Made by a program: the position numbers and the translations under genes. From NCBI GenBank assembly GCA_963576735.1, contig OY755176.1, positions 8,975,423 through 9,039,422 of the forward strand: a stretch of DNA of 64,000 nucleotides, in the 5' to 3' direction. Below, in pieces: positions 54,601 to 62,132 of the stretch; positions within the stretch are counted from its first letter, which is position 1, and each line of letters starts with the position of its first letter. Below the pieces are notes generated by a model. The model worked only from the letters and a program-made list of their open reading frames with translations. It was not told the DNA's origin and made no database searches. Source of the stretch: Bedellia somnulentella. Lineage: Eukaryota; Arthropoda; Insecta; Lepidoptera; Bedelliidae.

Positions 54601-56895
54601 GGTAAAATAAAAGTTGTTGGTTATGGCCCATAACTTATGGGTCTCCAACCACATCGTCATATGTGTGCTTAATTTATCATGGCTAATTTGTACTTTGTCA
54701 TGTGACAGTGTATTTGTACAAAATGGCGACCCTCCCATATCACATGAATACACTGTCCTAGTAAAACGTGGGTACTCTGAACAGGTGACAATGTCACGTG
54801 ATATTCAGAAGTATTAGTTCCTCTGCCAACCCCTTCAAGGATATACGGCGTCAACGTTTGAGTTGGCGCTCCGCATTTGCAAACCTACCAAAGTGACCTT
54901 ATCAAATGATCTTTCAATTCGGTATGCAAAGTTTTTTATTGTATTTATTAGATATTTTTATTCGATAGCAAACCCGAAAATAAAAGACTAATTTGAATAT
55001 TTTTCATTTAAAATTACTAATTTGAAAGTTATGATTTTTTTAAGATTGTTCGATTTTTGTACTTAATGACGTCATCGATTGACAAAATCATGTAGCGACA
55101 TGCAAATGAAGTGAAATGTTTGATAAAAATGTTGCTGATTGCAAAACTTTTCACGTATTTGTGATCTCAAATGAAATTATTCTAAACAAACCTATGATTC
55201 TCGATATTTTATTAATAAACTGCAAAAACGAATGTCTTTGAAATAACTTCTGATAAAATAACAGCCATCTTAGCTTTATTTCATTTGATTTCAAGAAAAT
55301 ATTGTTTAAAAACATAATATCTCGAAATGGTTTTGTAATCAGCATCACTTTTATAAAACTTTGCATACTGAATTGTTTTATATTAATTTCTCGTAAGTCA
55401 TATACGTGGTTTTTATGGTTGTAAATGGCGAGAAACCGCTAAGTGCACTCAGTCAATGTTTTGTTCAGATGTATAAGTAGTACCTCTACCACTTGTTCGG
55501 GTATAGACGGTGTGAACGTTGAGTTTTAGTTTATTATCCTGTGATCATTGAAAGTGTATTATCGGCCTTGTATAGATTTATTTTTCTAATTTATCCGTGA
55601 TATTTGAAGAAGAAATAAGGTTTGTTTGGTAAAATTTACACAAAACAACGACATATGTATAAAAAAATAATGTTTTTTACTTAATTAATTAATATTTAGA
55701 GGATGGATGACAGAAAAGTGGTGAAAGAGATCTATAGAGCCAATGTGGAAGGTAATGTTAGTAGAGGACGACCTCGGAGGACACATTTAGATCAAATAGA
55801 AAATGTGCTCAAAAAGGCAGGTGTCCGAAGTACGAAGAATAAAAGAGCATGTATGAAAAGATTGATGGATGTGAATGAAGCTAGAGAGGTTTGCCAGGAT
55901 CGTACAAAGTGGCGATCGATAGCCTCTGCCTACCCCAATGGGAACTAACGGCGTGAGAATATGTATGAATATGTATGTATGTATGTTTTTTACCAAAAAG
56001 GCCTGGACTCCGCACTCGTATGACAGAGTATTTACCTATCATAGATTTTCAGTCAAAGCCCTATTTAATATGTTTTCCTATTAGTTACAGATGAGAAACA
56101 GCTGATAGAAGAAGTGGTATCAGGAAGAGAGATCTCGGACATGTATCTCCGACACCCTGGCAACGAGAGCTCCAGCGATGAAGAAGGAACGGAAAATACT
56201 AATGTTGAAGGTAATTTTATTATACACTCGTTTCAAATGCATACATACTGACGCCATTACTTCCCTTCGTGATCTATGTGGAGAAATTATTTTATATAAA
56301 AAATAATGGCTTGAGTACATAGGATAATTTCAATAGTTCTAAATTCTGCACTACTTACTCAATAGTTCTAAATTCTGCACTAATTTCAATAGTTCTAAAT
56401 TCTGGCACTCACGTCAAGGCCATAAATCCCAAAAAGGGGTAGCCAGAGCTTTAGAGCTAGAATATCTTCAGACACATTAGGAAGTTGATAGGGGACAAGA
56501 TGGTATAAATAAAGTATCGTTGGTGATGGGTCTCCCAAAAACCACTTTATAAAGCCCCATACCCTTACTCGCCTTTTACGACACCCATGGGAATAAAGGG
56601 GTAGTGAGTGACATTCTAAGGTACTATACGGCAATACTTATGTTTTTATTTTTATTACATGTAGATTCACTTAGACATTAGTTTCCATTGGGGTAGGCAG
56701 ACACTATCGATCGCCCCTACGATCCTAGCAAACTTCTTTACAATTTTATCAGATCTTCGAATTATTATACCCGTGTTATTAAAATGTTAATAACTTTAAT
56801 ACATTGTTTCAGATGATCCACCCGAAGATGTTGCGATGTTCAAACGGTTTATCGATAAACATGTGAAACCTTGTGAAAGTGGCGGTAGTACGTAA
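45612..56895 (+). CDS. GPN1: GPN-loop GTPase 1 (GPN1/XAB1), 9 exons
   Basis: Exons: 45612-45675, 45752-45877, 51795-51962, 52099-52295, 52823-53017, 53845-53897, 54354-54433, 56091-56210, 56813-56895; GT-AG, consistent phases, 1086 nt (361 aa; human 374). Motifs: P-loop GMAGAGKT across the exon 1/2 junction; switch region INLDPA; the family-defining Gly-Pro-Asn in YGLGPNGGI (exon 3); Walker B/switch II DTPGQIEVF (exon 3/4); NKTD base-recognition motif across exon 4/5; YEREYR in exons 6-7; acidic C-terminal tail ([16 protein letters not shown]). It is a homo/heterodimeric GTPase that acts with GPN3 in RNA polymerase II assembly and nuclear import. Intron 2 (5.9 kb) contains the full-length LINE. 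Exon 8 has two in-frame acceptors 6 nt apart (56085 or 56091). Confidence 0.97.
46135..46320 (+). repeat. Decayed family B fragment
   Basis: aactaagggtac ... tttttgggtaagacccatca ... ttctgaagctctggct. GPN1 intron 2. Confidence 0.45.
46783..46938 (+). repeat. Repeat E: retroelement 3' region after (GAA)n
   Basis: (gaa)n + taatctttatttgctaaaatttacgc ... agatcctgctgctaaatctc ... cataagtttatgaataggag. An inverted copy is split by the LINE at 47520-47596 and 51117-51210, so this sequence was the LINE's target. Confidence 0.6.
46939..46998 (+). repeat. RTE-type LINE 3' tail fragment
   Basis: ggcgatcgatagtctctgcc + taccccaatgggaataatgg matches the last ~70 bp of the 47597-51116 element. Confidence 0.75.
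47036..47132 (+). repeat. Family B middle fragment
   Basis: ttggggcttttaagggattt ... ggttggagacccatcacc ... caacttccaaaag, then a tatg tail. The 5' third and 3' block are missing. Confidence 0.7.
47619..50843 (-). pseudogene. LINE ORF: apurinic endonuclease plus reverse transcriptase, SINE-interrupted
   Basis: The endonuclease part (50843-about 49693, ~385 codons) has the exonuclease/phosphatase-fold motifs [32 protein letters not shown] and GTDHFLV. The RT part (49655-47619, up to 678 codons) has [43 protein letters not shown] and a C-terminal [17 protein letters not shown] region. Without the SINE the frame would be about 1034 codons, normal for RTE elements. Such proteins are often named craniofacial development protein 2-like in insect annotations; that name does not mean a host gene. 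Apart from the SINE no stop was seen, so this copy was recently active. Confidence 0.9.
49573..49681 (-). repeat. Family A SINE, 5'-truncated, inside the LINE ORF
   Basis: Target duplication tactagcttta at 49562-49572 and 49682-49692. The 109-bp insert is the family 3' end in minus orientation (aacataacataaacataac ... ggtgttcagag). Insert plus duplication is 120 bp, so the LINE frame is kept, but stops are introduced. Confidence 0.92.
51117..51215 (-). repeat. Repeat E, right half of the LINE target
   Basis: acttatgttaaaacgtgtgt ... agagatttagcagcgggatctt is the inverse of 46845-46925; it continues 47520-47586 across the LINE. Confidence 0.6.
51226..51470 (+). repeat. Family B element, full length
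   Basis: ttgccgtgtagtgccggctt to tagccgtaagtatatgtatgtatg. Flanks aaaaaacagccgttt / aaaaaacaactgttt look like a slightly mutated ~15-bp target duplication. GPN1 intron 2. Confidence 0.85.
51479..51575. repeat. Repeat F copy upstream of GPN1 exon 3
   Basis: tattacaaaaaagtccttgac ... gcacttgtatgatagagtat ... gattttcagtcaaagcccta. A second copy lies at 55988-56068 just before exon 8. Not classified. Confidence 0.45.
52510..52650. repeat. Candidate MITE with imperfect inverted ends
   Basis: Left gcgcgatttatgctagaatt + aggtgtgatg; right, inverted, gcgcgttttatactgaagtt + gggtgtcgca. About 140 bp in GPN1 intron 4; no clear target duplication. Confidence 0.4.
53285..53450 (+). pseudogene. Intronic partial copy of GPN1 exon 5
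   Basis: taccaagaagcgttagacgc ... gatctcaagtgctgc (to 53403) repeats exon 5 from about 52876 with about ten changes. It is then joined to intron sequence aagacgataact (parent at 53068), losing ~75 bp that include the exon end and its donor. There is no acceptor upstream, so it should not be spliced in. Confidence 0.85.
53452..53655 (+). repeat. Family B copy with inverted end
   Basis: 53452-53600 is the middle to 3' part in plus orientation. 53600-53655 (aatcccaaaacccgaagttg + cctcttacgacac ... ggttagtgcatt) is the 5' part in minus orientation. GPN1 intron 5. Confidence 0.65.
54497..54657 (-). repeat. Family B, 3' two thirds
   Basis: acatacatacatatactcac ... ctagaaggggtagccagagc ... gggtctccaaccacatcg. 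A short duplication tatggcccataacttatggg lies inside. GPN1 intron 7. Confidence 0.75.
54658..54866 (+). repeat. Family A SINE, 3' two thirds
   Basis: aatttatcatggctaatttg ... cagtgtatttgtacaaaatg ... ccaaccccttcaaggatata + cggcgtcaacg. Abuts the previous family B piece. Confidence 0.75.
54915..55378. repeat. Candidate non-autonomous element with TIRs
   Basis: caattcggtatgcaaagttt at the left is inverted as aaactttgcatactgaattg at the right. A second inverted pair (tgctgattgcaaaac / gttttgtaatcagca) lies inside at 55132 and 55331. No frame. GPN1 intron 7. Confidence 0.5.
55395..55532 (+). repeat. Decayed family A fragment
   Basis: gttcagatgtataagtagtacctctaccac + ttgttcgggtatagacggtg. Old copy. 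Confidence 0.4.
55698..55985 (+). repeat. 5'-truncated RTE-type LINE copy, 3' end
   Basis: Encodes the last ~80 residues of the RT ORF without interruption (from [12 protein letters not shown] DDRKVVKE to the stop at 55946), then ggcgtgagaatatg and tatg repeats. GPN1 intron 7, sense orientation. Confidence 0.88.
55988..56068. repeat. Repeat F copy upstream of GPN1 exon 8
   Basis: accaaaaaggcctggactcc ... gtatgacagagtat ... agattttcagtcaaagcccta, matching 51479-51575. Confidence 0.45.
56405..56637 (-). repeat. Family B element
   Basis: ctcacgtcaaggccataaat ... cagagctttagagctag ... gacattctaaggtactatac. An 18-20-bp host motif (aatttcaatagttctaaattc) is tandemly repeated just upstream at 56340-56402. 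GPN1 intron 8. Confidence 0.75.
56675..56742 (-). repeat. RTE-type LINE 3' fragment
   Basis: cattagtttccattggggta + ggcagacactatcgatcgcc, matching the LINE terminus. GPN1 intron 8. Confidence 0.65.
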
Positions 56896-57655
56896 CTTTA
56901 GTCTTTCTTCTGTTTAAAATATAATAGACATAAATTGGACTAAGTATCTATGAGATATGATGTTATAAGTTCTTTACTCCCATTATAAATAATCTCTGCC
57001 TCTAATGCAGATAGGTTTGGATTGACATCCTGTGTCTTATTACTTGTCTTTTCTTAATTCATATGATTGGTTAATTTTTTAAGGGTGTTAGAGGTTACGG
57101 AAAAACATGTGAGGAAAATGCATGGCCTGTTAGAAGTGTCGTGCATCGATAGGCCTATACTCTGAACACCATGTGAGAATAACATTGTAGTACAAATCTA
57201 ATTTTACGGATTAAAATCGTACTCTCCATACTGTGAATCACAGATAATATAATACTATACTAGTACAGATACCCAATCCCATACAACGAAATGTGATGTG
57301 CTTAAATACACTTATTCGGCGGGCGGGCTATTTTTTAGTTCCTTATTGTTCGCTAGATGGCGATAAAAACAAAAACCAAATGATAAAGCCCGGTATCTTA
57401 CTCGGCTAATATTAGGAAATGGCGGCTGCGGGGCGCGCGGGGCGGGGGCGCCTCGGTAACACGACACAAGCGAGACAGATTTTATTACTTTATGACTTTC
57501 TTTCACTAAATGTTTATTTGCAAATTTGCAAATATGGTCAAGGACAAAGACTAGGTCAAGGACAAAATCGTCGACAAGGCCAATTGCGTACGAGTATTAC
57601 ATCCGTTTGTAGATATTTTTGCTTGTAATGTTAACAGTGTCGTTGTCGATATTCT
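56896..57655. other. GPN1 3' flank with a short GC-rich island
   Basis: No poly-A signal is certain. 57419-57465 is strongly GC-rich (ggcggctgcggggcgcgcgg...) and opens with ATG in a good context (gaaATGG) followed after about 15 codons by ggtaacacg. An unrecognised first exon is possible but unsupported. A family A scrap (ctatactctgaacaccatgtg) lies at 57157-57178. Confidence 0.25.
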
Positions 57656-57659
57656 TCTC

Positions 57660-57900
57660 TGCTATGTGTCAGCTTAGAATAGCACTATCCCATTTCTTAC
57701 CGTAATGGTTCGTAATAGACGGCTAAAGGTATTGGGGCTTTTGGGTGATTTTAAGGCGATTCTGTTGGGGACCCACCATCAAAAATCTTTGTTTTATAAT
57801 CTTATCCCAACACAAGTTCCAAAAGTGGCGAACGAAATTTTTATTTCTAGGCTCTGGTTCCCCCTTCTAGGGATTTATAGCCGAAAATAAATGTGTGAAT
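57660..57900 (+). repeat. Family B element, near full length
   Basis: ctgctatgtgtcagcttaga ... cttctagggatttatagccg, an old copy with a decayed tail. Confidence 0.75.
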
Positions 57901-57984
57901 AATGAACGATATTCTGTTTATTAAAGTAAAAAAAACAGAATAAACACATTTATTTATTTAATAAGATCGTGCAAGACATATTCG

Positions 57985-58075
57985 TGCTGTAGTGGCGGCG
58001 TATAATAGCACTACTCCGCATCATTCCGTCAGTGAGGTATTGAGCGCTTGTGTCGAGATTTTTCTTTCCTTTATT
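57985..58075. repeat. Family B 5' scrap joined to a family C tail
   Basis: tgctgtagtggcggcgtataat + agcactac (57985-58042), followed by tgtgtcgagatttttctttc + ctttatttatta (family C, plus orientation). Confidence 0.5.
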
Positions 58076-58334
58076 TATTAGTTATTTATAATCCCCACAT
58101 GAGGTTTAAATGATTTGAGTTGTTTAGTTTGAGGCATAGAATAAAGTTTGTGGCTGGAGGGTTTAATTTCATTGAATGGTTGGCAATGTGGTGATAGACC
58201 ACAATTATTTAATCAAAAAAATTTATCTTCCACAAGCTGACATTCCACAAGCATCTGTGGGTTTGTCACATTCAAACTTCTGGTTATTACTATACTAAAA
58301 TGTCAGCTCAAAATGGTATCATTTAATATTATAA

Positions 58335-58706
58335 CATAACATAAACATAAACGTTCACGCCGAATATCCCCGAAAGGGTTGGCAGAGGTACTAATACTTC
58401 TGAACATCACGTGACTTTGTCACCTGGTGATCAGAGTACCCACGTTTTGCATGGACAGTGTACTCACTTGATAGGGGGCAGGCCTATCGCCGTTTTGTAC
58501 GAATACACTGTCACATGACTAAGTACAACTCAGCCATGTGGGTTTCCTCATGATGTTTTCCCTCACCGTTAACAACCACGATAAATTAACCACACATATG
58601 TCTTTAGAAAAGACAAATTGGTGAAGGCCCGACCCAGGATTTGAACACTAGTCGTTTGCACGATAACCGAGTGTTCTACCCACTGGTCTATCACGGTTGC
58701 TATCAC
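58335..58706 (-). repeat. Family A SINE, full length with target duplication
   Basis: Reference copy: 372 bp between ttaatattataa at 58323-58334 and 58707-58718. The complement reads tRNA-like head (A box in tgatagaccagtggg, B box gttcaaatcc), body, then ccaaccctttcggggatatt + cggcgtgaacgtttatg and short TTATG repeats. Confidence 0.92.
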
Positions 58707-58907
58707 TTAATATTATAATACATTATAATTAATTTTACTGGGTTATGTGGCTCGAATGTTAACCCATTTCCAAAATTAATGGTTCTTTTATAATCTATTC
58801 TCCACATAAAGCGGCTAATAATTTGAAAATGTTAAAAGTATTATAAGAGAAGTATTAAAAAAAATCTATAGCTGGTTTCAACTGCAATCATACGGACATT
58901 TAACTCC

Positions 58908-59142
58908 AACTCAAACGTTAACGCCGAATATCCCCGAACGGGGTCGGCAGTGGTATCAATACTTCCGATATTCACGTGACATTGTCACCGGGTGTTCAGA
59001 GTACCCACGTTATGCTCGGACAGTGTACTCACGTGATAGGGTACAGGCCCATCGCCGTATTGTACAAATACAATGTCCCAGGGTTAGAAAACTAGTCGTC
59101 TGCAAGATAAGCAGTGTTCTACCCACTGAGCTACTAAGCCGT
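58908..59142 (-). repeat. Family A SINE, older copy with internal deletion
   Basis: aacgttaacgccgaatatcc ... cccatcgccgtattgtacaa, then a jump to the head (ggttagaaaactagtcgtct ... cactgagctactaagccg). Confidence 0.75.
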
Positions 59143-59349
59143 CATTAAACTACTAATTTTATTTTATCTAGGTACCTACGCGCTACACCTTCAGTACAGA
59201 ATACTTATCCTATTTGTAAAAAGTATTTATCAATCTTGCGTGATTATTATTATTTCTCATACCGTTGGAGTAACAGAAAATATAAATCTCATTGTTTAAT
59301 CATCATGCAAAATGCTGTATACCTGGCTGTTTTAAAAAAAAAACATTAT

Positions 59350-59500
59350 TACATACATAAATATACTTACGACTATAAATCCCTAGAAGGGGTAGCCAAA
59401 GCTTCGAAAAAGTCAATCACTGAGTTATTAATATTGATTCAAACGTTCACACCGCAAATCCCCGACGGTAGTGCAGGCAGGGGTACTCACACTAAAAATC
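59350..59500 (-). repeat. Fragments of family B and family A 3' ends
   Basis: 59350-59412 is a family B tail (tacgactataaatccctaga + aggggtagcc). 59437-59495 is a family A tail (caaacgttcacaccgcaaat + ccccgacgg). Confidence 0.55.
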
Positions 59501-59536
59501 AACTTTCTACAACAAAGTACTAACAGATATAAAAAT

Positions 59537-59775
59537 AACATACATACATATACTCACGGCTATAAATCCCAAGAAGGGGTAGCCAGAGCTTCAGAGCTAG
59601 AAACTCCTCAGTCACATTTAAAAGTTGATAGGGGAGAAAATGGTATAAATAAATTATCGTTAGTGATGGGCCTCCAAAAATCCCTTAAAAGCCCCAATAC
59701 CGTAAGTCGCCCCTTACGTTCAGCCATCGGAAGAAATGGGGTAGCGACATTCTAAGCCGACACTACACGGCTAAA
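59537..59775 (-). repeat. Family B element, near full length
   Basis: acatacatacatatactcac ... ggtgatgggc ... tctaagccgacactacacgg. Confidence 0.85.
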
Positions 59776-59832
59776 AAATAGTGATAAGAATTGGAACAAG
59801 GTTATTTTTGAGCGATGCGGCAGGAATTAAAA

Positions 59833-60078
59833 TTACATGTATATTCTCACGCCGTTAGTTCACATTGGGATAGTTAGAGACTATCGATCGCCACTTTGTA
59901 CGGCCATGGCAAACTTGGGACACTTGTCTTTTTAAGCACAGTCTCTTTTTGGTCCAAACGTGTACGCCGAGGTCGTTAAAAAATTAAAATCACTTAAAAA
60001 AACCCCTATACCCCGTGAGTCGCCTCTTGCAATCACCCACGAGTAGTAATAGGGTAGTGTTATTTTAAGTCGACAATT
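59833..60078 (-). repeat. RTE-type LINE tail plus family B 5' fragment
   Basis: 59833-59925 matches the LINE 3' end (tattctcacgccgttagttc ... ctatcgatcgccactttgta). 59985-60078 is a family B 5' part in the same orientation (cccctataccccgtgagtcg + cctcttgcaatcaccc). The pair could be one internally deleted LINE. Confidence 0.6.
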
Positions 60079-62132
60079 ATCACCAATTCGATTACTTGGG
60101 TGGACGCAAATCAAAACAAGTAAGATACGTCAATAAACACCATCTCAATTTGGCGCCATCTATTGTCAGTAGTTGAAATCACTAAACATTTTAGTTAAAT
60201 AGATGTAGTTCTACAATAATCATTTGGGAATACAAATTCATAAAAATAAAAATACAGTTTTTTTTATATTTTGCTTCTAATTGTAATAATTTATGTTTTA
60301 TGGTATTAAGTGACAAAATAAATTACCATGTTATATTTATCTAACTGTCTTTTGGCTTTTTAAACGATTATTAGCCACTTTAAGTTTTTATTTTAAAAGT
60401 CGACTATATCTTAACTCCATCTATTGAGCGAAGAGGTAACTAAAAACATTTTGTATGAGATGGTATACCATGCTGTGAATCAAACAACCTCTTCTCTTTC
60501 AATATATTTTTAATCCAATTATGTGTTACGTTTGTGATAACTACAAAATTGTAAATATAGGTTAAGTAAAATATTTTTTAATAAAAATCATAATTTGAAA
60601 CTGCAATATAACTTTTTATTTATAACCAAATCCGATTATCATAGTAAATTCGAGACTAAATTAAATTAATATTTCAGTGATATGATAACAGTACTATAAC
60701 TGGAATGATTTCTTCTAACAAAAATTGGGAAATACATTTGTAACACTGATCATTCCTAACATTAGTCAAGAAAAAAATATTAACAAACTAGAGAGAGAAT
60801 CATGGAAGAAATCTAATTTATGTTTTTTACAGGAACCGATCAAGTTCCACAAAAAATGCACTGATATACCAAAATAGTAAACATTTACTAACTGTCGACT
60901 GCAGAAGCTACGTAGACAATATTAAGTGAATAATACTCGTATTTCTATAACTGGGATACATACTGTTTTATTCATTGTTTCATCATGTTTGACATTACTG
61001 CGCTGGTACTGCTTTTAATACTCTTAGTACCATTCCATACTTTTGTAATTAAACAGATAAACGTTGGCTATTGCATGCTTGTATAAACTATTGTTTTGAA
61101 TGGAAACTGAGAGTAGGTTACTTTACCAAGAATATGTACTTTGAGATATCGAATAACTTTTCTTTTCTGGGCTCTTTCATAGGGAAAATTCAATGCAAAA
61201 ATAATCGCTTGTCGCGAAAACCCCCTATTAATTTGCGATCACGGGCATATCACGGCTATATCAATATATTAAACTACCCCCTGCTCCTTCATTACTTACC
61301 TTTTGCAGCTATTGATTGCGTCGCAAGAGGCAAAATTGTCGCTAATTTGTATGCGTTTTGACGGTAACAATATGGCGATTTGCAACACAATCACCGGTCG
61401 CCAAAATCCGTAATACGGTAGCTGATGATTTAGTTATATTTGAGCGTAACATTCGAATAAAACGTATGCGTAACAGAAAGAAAATGCCCTTTGGTTGTAT
61501 ATACTAGGATTTAGTACTACTAGTATTTACTAGAATTCATTAATGTTTCTGTTTGAGATTTACACATTCCTTGGTTACTTACATCCATAGCACCATAAAT
61601 ATTTAACTAAGGAAAGAATTCATCCATTTCAAAAGAATATAGTAATCCATAAAATAATAATAAGAATATAGTAATATTAATAAATTGCCGAAATTACTTA
61701 GATTTCATTTGGGCAATAGGCATTGTAATAGATAAATAGGCATTAAAAACAAATAGTTATTAAAAAACATAAAACCCTGCAATTTGTTCGAATAGAACTA
61801 AACGTAGCTGATTATATACAATTATAATGTCTTAAGTGGTAGAATTTTAAGTATCTGTCCATCTTGCACTGGTATTCAAACAGACCATGTCATTAGCCAG
61901 CACCGGTATAATACCTAACTACTTTTAAGTAATTTGCATTGCTAAGCGTTTATCTATAATAAATTATACAAAATTTTAAATTAAACTTTAACTACGGTTG
62001 TAGCATTTGCCTAAAATTTTTAAAGCCCCAATTTATCCTCAATAATTATAACATTCCAAAATTTCACATACATTAACCACTGAGACATAAATAAATAAAC
62101 CCATATTTTTTTAATAAATTAATCACTGCAAC
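60079..62132. other. AT-rich intergenic DNA, nothing recognised
   Basis: A 2-kb stretch between a repeat cluster and the FAD synthase gene. A ~96-codon frame at 61071-61361 shows no recognisable motif or codon pattern and is not called. Part should be the 3' UTR of FAD synthase. Confidence 0.4.

Noticed and set aside
61071..61361. 96-codon frame as a gene
   Set aside because: No motif, no supporting splice or promoter signal, AT-rich codons as in surrounding intergenic DNA.
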